Positions 21,701 to 35,000 of a stretch of DNA of 64,000 nt are shown here, one piece after another (the stretch's first letter is position 1; each line of letters begins with the position of its first letter). Both the position numbers and the translations under genes were made by a program. A model generated the notes under the pieces. It did no database searches. It had not been told where the DNA came from and saw nothing but the letters and a program-made list of their open reading frames with translations. Origin of the DNA: Paratinospora sagittata. Its lineage: Eukaryota > Streptophyta > Magnoliopsida > Ranunculales > Menispermaceae. The DNA lies in the NCBI GenBank assembly GCA_035771175.1, contig CM069613.1, positions 3,034,001-3,098,000 on the forward strand, written 5' to 3'.

Positions 21701-22261
21701 GTGTGCTCCCAACCATGGTTGGACTAAGCTTAATACTGATGGATGTCTTAAGATAGCTTCATCGCGAGCAGGGGGTGGCGGTCTTCTCCGTGATTATCGT
21801 GGTATGTGGTTGAGGGGGTTTGTGGCTAATATTGGGTCTTGTACTGCAACTGAAGCTGAATTATGGGCTGCTGTTCATGGCCTACGTCTTGCTTGGGATG
21901 AGGGCCATCGTTCTATAGTTTTCGAAACAGATTCGGCTATGGTGGCTGGTTGGTTAAAAGGCAACAGTATGCCGCAGCTTAGCCTTTCCAACTTGGTAAA
22001 TGAGTGTAGAAGACTCCTTCAGAGAGATTGGATAGTTCAAGTTGAGCATATTTATAGAGAAGGTAATAGAGCAGCAGACTATTTGGCTACTGAGGCTTTG
22101 AAGTTCAATCGGGGAGTGTGTATCCTGTCTTCCCCTCCCCGTGGGTTATTCAATATTTTGAGGGAAGATGCAACTGGGGTTACTTGGCCTAGGAGAGTTC
22201 GAGATGTAGTGTGCTAGTTGTTCTTGCTGGGTATTCCCCCTCTTTTCCTTTAAAAAAAAAA

Positions 22262-23065
22262 CAGTTTTCCCACTAGGCCTCTCCCCATCATTTTCCTATA
22301 ATGATACTTTAAGAAATAATTAGATATGCGCGACACATATAGTTAATTAAATAAATTATATGATAAATATATATTTGTTAAGATGATTTGGACACAAAAT
22401 CAATCAAAGTAGAACCATTTACATTATTACTCGTGCAATATTTTGAGTTAGACTAGTATTTATCTTTTATTATTATATTTATTTGACATGTATAGGTTAC
22501 ATATTGTAATATATGCTACGCAGAACATGACAGATATGTTAATGTAGTTATCTTCATAATTGGATTTTTTTCAGCTAACAAAATTTCTTCCTCGAAATGA
22601 CTCACATTTTTACTAGTGGTCGTTTTGTTTGGTTACAAACTTGCAAGTTCTAGCAGACTAGGGCAGTCAATCAGCAATTACCGAGTCAACGGGTCTCAAT
22701 ACTTCAACAATTGCCACGTGTACTAACAGTCCTAAATCAGACCAATGATTGACTCCGAAGTCTCATCCGTACGCACCGCGCGGGACCATCACGTTTACGT
22801 CATAGCGAAGCAAGGAAAAAGCGAGCTGGTGCGCAGGTACGCTCCAGTGCTCGTTAGCACAACACGTTACTTGCGCAACCACTTAGGCGGGAGCAAAAGA
22901 GAGCAGAGAGTAGAGAGTAGAGAGAGAGAGAGCTAAGAACTCTGCGCTTTTGGTAAGGGTGATTGATTTTAATCTGAAAGAGTTACAAGAGCGAAACATT
23001 TTACTTTCCGTTTTTTCGTTACGAGAAGAGAAGAGAAATTCAAAGCTGTTCTTAGATTAGCAGCC
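22262..23065 (+). promoter_or_regulatory. Upstream region of the DExH8 gene
   Basis: No coding region. The part from 22620 holds ACGT-core motifs typical of plant promoters, including GCCACGTGT (CACGTG at 22715-22720) and TTACGTCA near 22795, followed by a purine-rich (AG)n tract at about 22903-22935 in the presumed 5' UTR. A (TCT)-rich coding start follows at 23066. The left third is AT-rich and featureless. Confidence 0.45.
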
Positions 23066-26000
23066 ATGGCTTCTTCTTCTGCTACTTCTTCTTCTTCTAC
23101 TTCTTCTTCTTCTTTTTCTTCTTTTGCTTCTTTTCCGGTAACAATGATGAGAGACAAAATCGTGAGTAAGATTTGCGAGAATAGCGTGACGTTGATCATC
23201 GGCGAGACTGGTTGCGGTACTTCTTCTTCTTCTTCCATTTTTCTGTGTGTGTGTTTTTTTTTTCTTTTTTGTTTTAATTTTGTTGTTGTTTAGCTTGGAT
23301 TGCTGTAGAATGATGTTTTTTTTTTGATGGTATTGATTTTGTGGTTAGTGAAATTGGAATGCGATGTGAAGGCTTGAAAGCGTGGAATCTAAGTAAAAAT
23401 TGATTCATAAACCTTTATTTTTTTGTTGGATTTGAGAGAAAGGGGAGTGAACTTGTTACGTATTGTTGGATTTCTGAAGAAGCGATGCTTTATTTTGGTT
23501 TCGAAAACCTTAATGTGGGTCGGTTGTAGCATATGTTTCGTGCGTCCTTCTGTCTGATTAGTGTTTCACTAGTGATTTTGGTAATTGTAGCTTGATTTTT
23601 TAAATCATCATCATCATCATCATTATTATTTAGAAGAAACAAGATAAATTTATTGAGCAAAAGTGAAGAGAAAAAAGACATCAGAATGTTAAGGGTGTGA
23701 AGGTGCTATTTGTGGTTGACAATTGGGTTTGCTTCTAATGTTGTTGAGTAAGATTTAATGTCTCAGGAAGGCCACGAGGTTAATTCTTTAAATATTCTAT
23801 GCTTGGTGTGGATTGCTCGCCTTTGATTAGTTCAAAGAGAAGGATTAGTCTGTGATGTACGTAAGCTAGTCAAATGGTGGCCAAAACACCACCTATCTGT
23901 TAAACCAAATAGAAAGAAGACAGGTCTATTAGAATAAGAAGTCACTCCATTATACATGCATCCCAAAATAGGAATTTTTTGGGGGAATTTTGCAACCTTT
24001 GTATTCTTTTTCAAGCACCGTAATTATGTTATGCATGCTCATGTTAAATGTAACTTTTTTGTTGTCTTTTTGTTTTTTTTGGGTTTTTTTTATTATAAAA
24101 GGGAAAAGTTCTCAGGTTCCACAATTTCTACTACAAGAAGGCTTGGAACCCATATTATGTACACAACCTAGAAGATTTGCTGTTGTAGCAGTTGCTAGAA
24201 TGGTAGCAGAGGCTCGAGGATGTGAAGTGGGAGGCGAGGTTGGATATCATATAGGTCACTCGAAGGTCATGTCAGAGAGGTAGTTTTATCATTAATTGTG
24301 AACTTAATTAGGCATAATTAGGATCTTCAAGGAATTTTCTCACGTGTCATTTTTAATGTTTGTATTGACAGTCACTTGGTTGACAAGTGAAAACATGGAA
24401 TTATTTTCCAAGTTGGTTATTTTGCCTCTTTGATTTGCTTCTGCAATAACAGTTCTTTCATGTTTCCCTTGCTGCTTAGAATTGATACTTATAGAGAGCC
24501 TTTGCCAATTTAGATAAAAGTATAGGATGTGGACTGAGATTTTGTGGTTTTGTCATTTACGTTCTCATGTGTTTGTATCGGTCTTTGTAGCACTAAATTG
24601 CCCAAATATTTGTTTTCATTCTTTGAGTACTTCTGTCATTAACTTATCTACCCCATCACTATTTTGTTAATTGGTGTTCCCAACCATAAAAATTCACTAT
24701 ACATTGGAAAAACTTCATCAACATGAGCAGGCTTCAGCCTACATCTATACAGGGTTTACTGTTGTAACCTGTCCAATGCATCTTAGTGAAAAAAGCAATC
24801 AAAGTGAACTTTTTTGTTGAAATCTCATTAGTTACTTTATGGCACCGCTCTCTCTCTCTCTCTCTCTCTGTTTCTCTCTCTCTTTATGCTAGAATGACGT
24901 CAGGTTGAAAATTATGGCAATTGGATAATTTAATAAGTTTCTGTTTTCCAGAAACTTTGGAAGACATAATAAAGGGGTGATGAGCATCATCTAAGCAACA
25001 TTATCATGCTTGTAATTGTTTGGACTTTTATAATCATATGTTAATGAGCTCTTGATGAATAAAGACAACTGTTTAAGAGATATAGTAGAACTCGATGGCA
25101 GTAATGCTTGTGTGTTATATATGCTAGTTTTAGTTTGGAAGGACAAGCATTAGTGATGCATCACACTGGGATCTGGTATTTTTATTACTAAATAATCATA
25201 ACAAATATTTAGGAGATAGATGTTAAAACCAAATGGTATCAACTTAATGATCACTCTGATCAATTGGACCTACCCGGAAACAGAATTTGCAATTTCCACT
25301 TTTCCCTCCAAATTGATTTTTATATGTGTCGGATTGGGTCAAGATGCGTTTTTTGAATTAATGACGTGGTAGTCCAAGAAACCTCGTGAAAAGGATTTCT
25401 CTTTTCACTTATCGTCTCACATAATTAAATAGATATCTGCCAGTTTAATCTTTTAAAGGAATCTTAAAAATGATTCTCTTTGATTTTGCCTTGTTCTTAA
25501 AGCTTCTGAAGACCTATGTGCAAGTCCCTTTCGCTCTTCTCTCCACTTTTATCTTATGATATTCAGTGCCAAAATGATGCAGAAAAATGGGAAGAAAAAT
25601 CTTTTGCCTCCAGTGTTTTCTTTCTGTTTTTTTAATTGATCTAACATATCAGACTGTTCAATGTTCAATACTATATACAGGTCAAGGATTGTTTTCAAAA
25701 CTGCTGGTGTTTTATTGGACGAAATGCGAGACAAGGGGATGAATGCGCTTAATTATAAAGTTGTTATTCTTGATGAAGTGCATGAAAGATCTGTGGAATC
25801 TGATCTTGTTCTTGCATTTGTTAAACAGTTTCTGCTGAAAAACAATGATTTGAGGTTGGTATATCAATGTAAATTTCTTTGGTTGGTTTTTACTTTTTCA
25901 TTGTTTTGCATTAAATTCAGACATCTAAATTAACTGCGTGCCTCCTATAGCACCTGATGAAAACTCTGAGGTTGCTAGTTCTGAATTTGATGCTTTTTTG

Positions 26001-29000
26001 TCCTTCTAGAGTGGTACTGATGTCAGCGACCGCAGACATTATGAGATACAGAGATTACTTTAAGGATCTTGGTAGGGGTGAAAGGGTGGAAGTCCTTGCA
26101 ATTCCTAGCTCTCCCAAGCAAGCAATATTTCAGCGTAGAGTTCTCTATCTTGAACAGGTAGCCGACTTCATTACTCATTTACTTGTTTCTTTTTTTTTTA
26201 ATCATAACGGAGCAGGATTTGCATGCATCTATGCCAATTTCTTTTGTACTTGGTTTTGAGAATTTCACATTTTCACTTGCTAGTTGCATTTATGCATTTT
26301 GATTTTTGATTTTGTATTTAGTTTCTTGTATTTTGTTCATATGTCCTGCTATATTCAGCACTTTCCACTGTTATGTGTATTGATGTTTGCATGAGACGTT
26401 CTTTATTTAAGAGAAAGATTAGATGGTTCTCGTAAACTGTTTGTCTACCAGGTTGCTGAACTGCTTCGAATGGATGAATCCTTCCTAAGCGATTACACTT
26501 CTGAGATGGATAGCATTTCTTCTGGAGCTGAAATAAAGCCGGAATTGCACAAACTTATTCATGATCTTGTAATTCATATTCATGAAAATGAGCTTGACAT
26601 CGAAAAGAGCATTTTGGTTTTCCTACCTACTTACTATTCACTGGAACAGCAATGGTCTCTGTTGAGGCCCTTCAGCTCATGTTTTAAAGTGCACATTCTG
26701 CATCGGAGCATCGATACTGATAAATCTCTTATGGCTATGAAAATCTGCAAATCCCACCGTAAGGTAATACTATAGAACTATCACTACTGTGGATTATTGT
26801 TGTGAGATGATCATATGCACTGCTCATGTAAATCTAATGCAAAGACTGGAAATGTATCTCTCTATAAGAGTGCATATTCTTCTTGGTTACTGGGATTGTA
26901 ACTGGTTTTCCATCATATGCCGAGTTGTAAAAAAGATGGATCTGTGTGGTACACGATGTGCTGTGATAGAAATCTGGTGTTGTGTGTCATTGATAAAACT
27001 GTAAACAAGTTAATCTTGATGTTGTGATGTAACTTGGGTCTGGAATTAGGAACCTGAAAATCACTTTGAGGTGAATGAAGTGATTAAAAATCTAGAAAAT
27101 GGATTATGAAACCTAATAAGCTTTCACTGGCCATCTGGGATTTTAATTAAATGTTATTTGTGCTTAAGCATACTTATAGAAATTAGAACAATGCAAAATC
27201 TGTAGTTCTTGTGCTTGACAATAGGCTTCAGAGTTTTTTTCAAAACTACACAATGCTAAAAGAGTGAACTTCCAGTGTTGGTCATATGCAAGTCTTTTTC
27301 AAAAGCACGGGTTTTTTTTTTTAAATTGTAATTTGTCAACAAAGTCACGGGGCTTAATTAATTCCAATATGAAACTTGATAAAGTTTAAATATCATATTT
27401 ATAAAAATACCAGACTAGCATCTTGGTGAAGGCATGTGAAGTATGCGTATCTTCTCTATGGTTCCATGAAGGCTGCTGACTACTACTTAACTAAGCTATC
27501 AACGAATTAAATTAAACTGGAAAAATACAATTTACGTTGGCTACTGTACCAAGCTGTTATGAGTTGCTTAATCTGCAGAAGGCTTGGTTCGGAGTAGTTA
27601 CATTCAAATATTAGAAGATGTTGGTTCCAATTTTTCCTTATCATTTCTTGTACAATTGTTGCCTGAAAATGCAGATGCTCATGCACACTGCACACCTCCA
27701 ATTTAAACTATTACTTAGAGAACATGTCTCCAATACATAATAGAGAACAAGATTTTCTGGCAAAGCTGAAACTTTCTACTTTCAGGGAGAAAAAGCTGAA
27801 ACGTTTGGGCCACATATATGCAACTGCTCTAGCTGCCACTACCTGCCATCCATTTTTCTGTCAAACTTGCTTTCTCAAGTGTTATCCCATGTTTCATCAA
27901 TTCTTTTCTCATAATTTGTGGTAGTGTCGTTTTCAGCCTTCCAATTGCCCTTCTATAGGCTTTAATGTGAAGTAGAGTGCTTTGCCCTTCTAGAGGCTTG
28001 ATGTGACCTAGTGTGCTTCTCATCGGCGGTGTCATTTATGTTTCCTCATTTAATGTCCTGATAGTGGAGGGTGAAAAGGTAATAGCTGGGTTGAACCACA
28101 AATTTTACACACCCAGTAAGTTCTCTTTTTTCGCTCAAATCCTATTTTGGATAAAAGGAGCCCGTGTTCACATTCAATGATGTCTGGCCATAGAGACTTG
28201 ATCATTTGTTTCATTTGTTCATTAACTGTTGTGCTCATGTGAAAGTTGGATTTGAATCGCAGGTCATAATTGCCACAAATATTGCAGAATCATCAGTAAC
28301 AATACCTGGAGTTGCCTTCGTCATTGATTCTTGCCGTTCTTTACAAGTCTTTTGGGTCAACAGTAAGAAAAAGGAATCTGCTAAGCTTGAATGGGTGTCT
28401 AAGTCCCAGGTACTACAGTATTCTTATGGTTTGTTTGGGAATTGGGAATTTTTTACAAGATTTGATTAATATTTGAGAGGTTTATTTGTAGGCTGAGCAG
28501 CGAAAGGGGAGGACCGGTCGAACTTGTGATGGTCAGATTTATCGATTAGTTACTCGGTCCTTTTTTGGTAAATTAAATGAGCACGAGTCTCCATCCATAT
28601 TGAGACTTTCATTGAGGCAGCAAATTCTTTTAATTTGCTGTGCAGAATCCAAAGCAATCAATGATCCCAAAGGTATGGAGTTTGGTACTACATTTGCTTC
28701 TTTGTTTTCCCATCAAATTTGTTAGTAACATTGCCCATGGACACCATCCATATCATTAACGTAAGCCATGTAACCATATTTACCCTGTAAAATTACTTTT
28801 GATTTTCAGTATCTAGATTGAAGTAGGAAATACCAGTCTCATACAAATACTAAATTACTATAAATGAAGGCATGCATGTGGCATCCTATCTGTGATGTGC
28901 CTACAAATCTACAATGCATTCGTTACATAGCCCTCAAGAATGATGTCCATGAAAATATCTATGGTGATGGCTGTGATAAACTAATGGATCATTTTTTGAT

Positions 29001-32000
29001 TTAGAGATCCTTTAGGTGGGGGACCCATGTGTTAGTGATAGTTTAATATGCAATGTCGGGTCTCCACGTATCAGTTGCAGCTTTTAGGTCAAGTGGTTTC
29101 CAACAAGGTTTTAGAGCTTTAATTTAATAAGAGATCTTGGCATAAGCATATTTGATATTTGTCTCTTCTATTTTCCATGTGTCTCTCCACGTTCAAAATG
29201 GGGCTGCATGTGGCAGGAAGCGTTGGTGATAGCTTGATATACATTGTTAGGCCTCTACTTGTCATCTGTCAACTATAGCTTTTAGCTTCAATTGTTATAA
29301 CACCATATAATGTCCTTTACTGCTATAGATATGTTATTTCGTGAGTCGGTCTTGTTTGTTTACACGTGTTAAGTCTTCTCCCCCTTCTCTCTCCCTTTTC
29401 CCCTGCTACTACTGAAAGTTACTGTTTCCTGCATGAATGAATACTCAAATTGGTGACTAACTTGTGGAGATTTCATGTGGAAGTCTTGTTGCAGAGGTCT
29501 ATGGATCCACCAGATCCTGAAGTTGTTGAAGATGCTTTGAACTTGCTTGTTCATATTCAGGCACTGGAAAAACCAACACCCAGGGGCCGGTATGAACCCA
29601 CATTTTACGGACGATTGCTTGCCAATCTTTCATTGTCTTTTGATGCTTCTGTTCTAATACTCAAGTTTGGAGGAATTGGACTACTTCGAGAAGGCATTTT
29701 GATTGGTATATTAATGGATCAACAACCTCTCCCTATTGTTCACCCTTTTGGAGATGAAGTTCTGGTAATCCACATAGAATATGATAATATCGATGTTTTT
29801 GCTTGCACATGTTTAGTTCAATTTTTCATCTGATTATTTTATATATTCTCCTCAGCATTCAGAATATATAGAGGGTTACTTTGATGGAAACAGTGACGTC
29901 CTGACAAGTCGAAAGGAAGTTATCTTGATGGCTAACTTGTGTGCATATCAGTTCTGGCAACGTGTTTTTAAGGTGAATTTCATCTCCTACTACAATTTAT
30001 TATCATGTTCCTTCCATAGAGAGAAATTGGCTTCCTGCTAATTAATAGTAATACTATTTATTATCAATTTATCATCTTCCAGGTGTCCTTGTGAATGCCA
30101 ACTATTCTCTTATTCGATATTGTAGCTTGAGCAAATAGTTTTTTTATTTTTATTTTTATTTTTCATTTTTTTAGTGGGCAGTCAAGCAAATAGTTAGTTG
30201 TGCACTTGTAGAAAGTCATATGAGGTTTTATTTAGCAGCAATTTCATGGATTTTGAGTGTACCAACTAGATTGTCTGATTAAATTTATGACCTTGTTTCT
30301 AAAGGATAAGCAACGTCTTGATTGTCTGAAAGAAATTCTCTATTCTGATGGGCATGGAGCTACAAAAGTTATGTTACCCAAGCTTGAAGAGGAGTGGTGC
30401 TCTTTTCATAATCTTGTGCAGTCATCACTAAACCATGTTTCAGAAATATGTATGATTTCTCTCATGATTAGTACATATAGAAACACATAGGTGAATAATA
30501 ACTTATAAATTGTAATTTTCCCTACAGATGAAGATATATTGAATGCAGTGCACCGATTTCGTCCAAAATTTCTAGTAACATCAAAAGGACTACCTTGTTA
30601 CTATGAACCTTATGAATTCAAACACACATGCCTACTTTCACGTCGACAAGAAGGAGATTTGGGACCACTCCCTGCAAGTGATGAACCCTTGGATCCAACT
30701 ATTGAGCGAAGGACTTGTGATGTTTCGCCATTTGTGCCTTTTGATTACTTTCAAGCTAATGTTGTGGCTGAAAAGTTGGCAAGTACTATCAAAGAGGTAT
30801 GATATCTTGTATGTTGTTTCTCTTGCCTACTTTTGAATACCATGAGGAATTTCTTGAGCTTGGTACCTTGGCTTGATAATGTATATGGACTCCAAGTCAA
30901 GGCAGATGTAACTTTTACAATCTGAAGTTGTGTAACTTTTGTTAGAGAAATCAACTCCCTTTAGTTGACTAAACGTCTAACTTTTTGAGACAAGCAACTT
31001 GTCTGGTGATCTTTCAAGACAATAACTCCAAAACCGAAGCCATAATTAACTTTTATTTTCAAATTGATTGTCTAATATTTTGAGAAGGAATTGGTGACGG
31101 GCATTTCATTTTAGGATTAGGAACATTGAATAGGTTAAGAAATTAGCAAATTTTATATAGCCAATCATTGAAAGACGCAATGTGATCGGTAGTTTGGTAT
31201 TCCAGTGAATAAAATTGATGGAATATCTAATCTACTCAACTCAATTAACCCTTTTCCTTACTATATGGGATTGATTATATGATACCGTTTCCTCCATTTT
31301 GTACTGTCTAGGGCTAAGTTGCTAGTTATATTACCAGTAGTTATATATTTGTTGATTATTTTATTCATGTTATTTTTGGTATTCCTTTGCCCCTTGTCAT
31401 TATTATCATTTATGGTTAATAGGTCACTCTTTCTAACTAGTGTTTTGCTGCTTCTAACGGGCTTCATTGATGAAATATCTAGTATTGTGAAAATAATCAA
31501 CTTGGAAGTAATAATCATGCTTTTAGTCGCCCTATCTACCAGCAGATAGACTATAGTATAGAATTGATCTCTTTCTGTGTCCATAAGAAGCAAAAATGCA
31601 TCATGGGAACCTTTAACTATTAACCCAGTAATCCCTTATGATGTATATGTCTTACATAACAAAGGGGCATCATAGATCATGCATTCATCTACATATAAAG
31701 AACATACAAATAAATAGATTGTGTCTCGATAATTATCAGCTCACATGGTCATGTTCTGTTTGGGTGTAACAGAAAATAAAATAGAGATTGTCTTTTGACG
31801 AGATAGGCAGCTCTGGTCTTTGAAAGTGCATTGTAATTTATTTATTAATTTTTTTTTTGAGATCAACGGGTATTGGGGACTTATGTCCCCACTAATCCCT
31901 TCGGAACACGGCCACAAATGCTCAAGGACGTCGTTGGCCAACAAGTGGTGGGAGGTGACTTGAACTCGAGACCTTAAAGGTAGGTGCACTTGCACCTAAC

Positions 32001-35000
32001 CACTGAGCCAACCCACCGTTGGTTAAGTGCATTGTAATTTATTACAACCTTTTGTTACAATTTTTAAGTTGTACGGTTGTTTCTTTGTGGTACAGTAACC
32101 TAACAATCTTTGTGATACCAACTAGGTTAGGATATAAAGGTAATTTTAGTGGGTATAAAAAAATGAACGTGAGAGACGAGAGAGGCGAGAGAGTCGGAAA
32201 CACCTTCTGAGTGGGGGCGAAAGATTTCGCTTTCAGGTTTCTGGAGAGGAAGGTGCGGGTGGAGGAAGCTACAAGGTTTCAATCTTTTCAACTGTTCATT
32301 GGAGTGGATGTTGCTAATTGGCTATCCACGGTGGAGATAGATGGTTTCGGAGGAGCGGCGAAGGAAGAAGGGGAAATGGACCTTTCGTGATGGTAGTGGG
32401 GTGGTTTTTCTTGAGGATTTGGTGAACGAGAGAGGGAAGTTCCTCCGAGTGATGAAAATTGATGGCGGTATGTCTCGAGCTTTGATTATTCCGGACGATC
32501 GCAATGGAAATGGGTGGAACTCGTTTAGAAGGGGTTTGCGAAGTGTCCTAAAGATGAAAGGCCAAATGGTGGATAGAGGGTGGCAAAATTTGCCCTCAAA
32601 AACCATGCCAACGAAATCCCAAGCGGGCTATAATGCTAACCTGGCTCTATTGCCATCGAAGGAGACGTCTGAGCCTAAGAAAGAGGAGATTGTTGTGGAG
32701 TGCATGAATAGGGTTTGGAGTCAGGCAGTGGTTGTTTTTAAAACAAATTCAAAATCAAATTGGGGTGAGGTTCAAAGGTTACTCGCAGACGTTATTCAAA
32801 GGCGAGTCATCCTTTCGGTCATGGAGGATGATAGGGCCTTACTCTGGGGCAAGGACAAGGAGGAGCAAGAAAGACTCGTCGTTGCATCTCTCCCGGCAGG
32901 TTTAAAGGCAATGATTTGGGACGATCAACTTCAATGGACGGAGAATAGTCTAAGTTGTGAGAATGATTGGGTCGATGTGGAGGGGATCCCATATGAATTC
33001 TGGAGGGATGAATTCTTCGTCAAAGTTGGTGGAATGCGCGGAGGTCTTTTGGAAATCCATGACGATACGAAGCAGCTCGCACACCTCTGGTATGCAAAGC
33101 TGAAAGTGAAGGGGTGCAAAAACTGTTACATTTCAACATTTCCGTCCATTTCTTTTGTGGGGATAGATTATGAGATCCACATTTTTCGTCTATTTGGTAT
33201 TATCAACAATGACAACAAGGTGGTCGCCGCTGGCTACGATGGCAAGAAAACCAGATATGCGGAGAAGAAGGTAGAAGAGATGGCGGTGGCCGGAAAAATG
33301 GAGGTCGTACGCCGGCCTGAAGTTGGTGCTGACAGGGGGCAGAGCGGGCTCTCACCTGCATTAAATGTCCAGAACACGTGTCCTACGATTGCCTGCTAGA
33401 AGAACGTGGGTGGGATGGCTTTGGCGGAGGATAATGCAGTCGGAAATCCTGCATCTGTACATGTCGCTGATTTGATTGCGACTGATGGTTTACTTTTGAC
33501 AGATGTACATAGGGTGCCAGAGGTCCATTTAATTGGCGTTAAAGTGGGTTATGGTGGGGATGGGCTGGATGGTGGGCCCTAAGATGAGAGAAATGAGATA
33601 GGTGTAGATGAAATTCTTGGGGTCTCAAATTTCGATTCGATTGTTGATGAAGTAATTAGATCCGGGCTTAAGTGTGGGCCCGATGCCTCCGCTAAAGATT
33701 GCATGAAACAGGTGGTCTCAGAAAGGATTTCGCTAAGTGCATATGACGATCACGTGAATGTTCAAGACAATCACGTGCTCTGTGAAGAAGAATTAGAATT
33801 AGCAGAGTTGGTGGGCCTGGTTGTTCCAGACACACTTGTTTCAAGGGGCACCAACAACCAGTTCCTTGGTCGGGGTGCTACTGCGTTGAAGGCTGGAGCA
33901 GATGGGCCAGTTGAAGGTTCGATGTGTTCATGTGCTGACTAGATTGTAGGTCTGTGACATGGCAAAATTGGAACATCTCCGTCGGTTGAGGAAATTCAGA
34001 CGAAGAATCGGCGGAAAGTTGCTGGTGGTGTGCTGCAGCTCTCGAAGTCGTTTGTGGATGCTGACAAATCTGGATGCACAGGTAGGGCAAGGAAGAAACC
34101 CTCTAAGAAGTTGATGAGGAAGAGGCGCACGAAAGAAAACTATAAAGATCGTCTCGGGAAGAGATCTTTAGTTTGTTGAAGAGTCTGTTGCGTTGGGGGA
34201 TCTTTGGGGTGGGGGCTCTACCGGCGAGAACGAGTTGGATTTGGACGAGGCTTCGGTTGAAGATGATGGCTCTCCCTCGACCTCGGATCCAGAGTGCGCT
34301 GGAAGTGTGGAATTGGCAGACTCATTTCTGTCTTCATCCGAGCATGGATTGGGTCAGGTACGGAAAAACTCTTTAAATTTAGATGATGAATCTATGTGTT
34401 CTTCAATGCCGAATAACTCTATTATTCCATGTTCTATTTCGATTCCTCATAACCCAACCCATGAGACTCCCCTTTCATCTCCCTCATCCTTCACGTCTCA
34501 GCCTAATCCTGACAGTCTACATAAGCTGGTCGAGGAACAACCCCATAAGTCCCACCATAAGGAAGCTATTACAACTAGGGTACCAGTAGTGGAGGGTTTA
34601 TCCTTTCATCATGAGGGGGAAAATGTGTCACAGCAATTGGAGGCATCGGCCGAGGTGAGGTTCAACGATGGGGGTTTGATGACTCAGGAAGTAATAGCAG
34701 ACTATGTATGGAGAATGAATATGAGGGCATGCAGTGTACAAAGGAACCAAGTGTTGCAGAGTATCAGAAACTTTAAGGGTCCGGAGAAAAGGGATTTTCT
34801 TAGCAAAGGTAGTGATAGCAGGGGGAAACACAAGTTGATTAAATGAAGATTCTATCTTGGAACATTCGGGGTTGCGGTGACTGTAAGAAGAGAGGTCTGA
34901 TTCGAAGAACAATTTGGAAGTCAAATCCGGATGTGGTGGTTCTGCAGGAAACAAAAAATGAAAGGGTAGGGTGAAGACTCATAGGGCAATTGTGGGGTGC

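Larger units (their letters stand above)
16695..22217 (+). pseudogene. LINE-A ORF2: endonuclease, reverse transcriptase, RNase H; interrupted by a MULE
   Basis: ORF2 is in two parts: 16695-17498 and 18894-22217 (stop TAG). The insertion removed no bases, and with one target copy discounted the frame is continuous over 1,375 codons with no other stop. Part 1 is an AP-like endonuclease (FMIWNCQGA, AGDFNAV, SDHVPI). Part 2 has the reverse transcriptase (KAPGPDGFHAGFY, LRPISLCNV, FVPGRQITDN, IDLEKAYDRL, RQGDAISPYLF, FADD at 20133-20144), then a zf-RVT-like region (about 21180-21400, WKLKAPQRCKTFLW) and an RNase H domain (about 21720-22060, LNTDGCLK, TEAELWA, FETDSAM). The absence of other damage suggests a recent insertion. 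As it stands the MULE introduces stops and makes it non-functional. Confidence 0.9.
16010..22261 (+). mobile_element. LINE-A: 5'-truncated RNase H-bearing non-LTR retrotransposon with a nested MULE
   Basis: A plant L1-like element about 4.9 kb long once the nested 1,386-bp MULE is subtracted. In order it has the C-terminal part of ORF1, ORF2 with endonuclease, reverse transcriptase, zf-RVT-like region and C-terminal RNase H, a very short 3' UTR, and an A-run at 22252-22261. The reading frame of ORF1 is already open at the left end, so the element is 5' truncated. I could not find a convincing target duplication, so both ends are approximate. It lies between the divergent genes NDUFS5 (-) and DExH8 (+). 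Confidence 0.88.

Noticed and set aside
22252..22261. Target duplication for LINE-A
   Set aside because: Several candidate matches around 15990-16012 and after the A-run were tried; none exceeded chance length, so the ends are reported as approximate.
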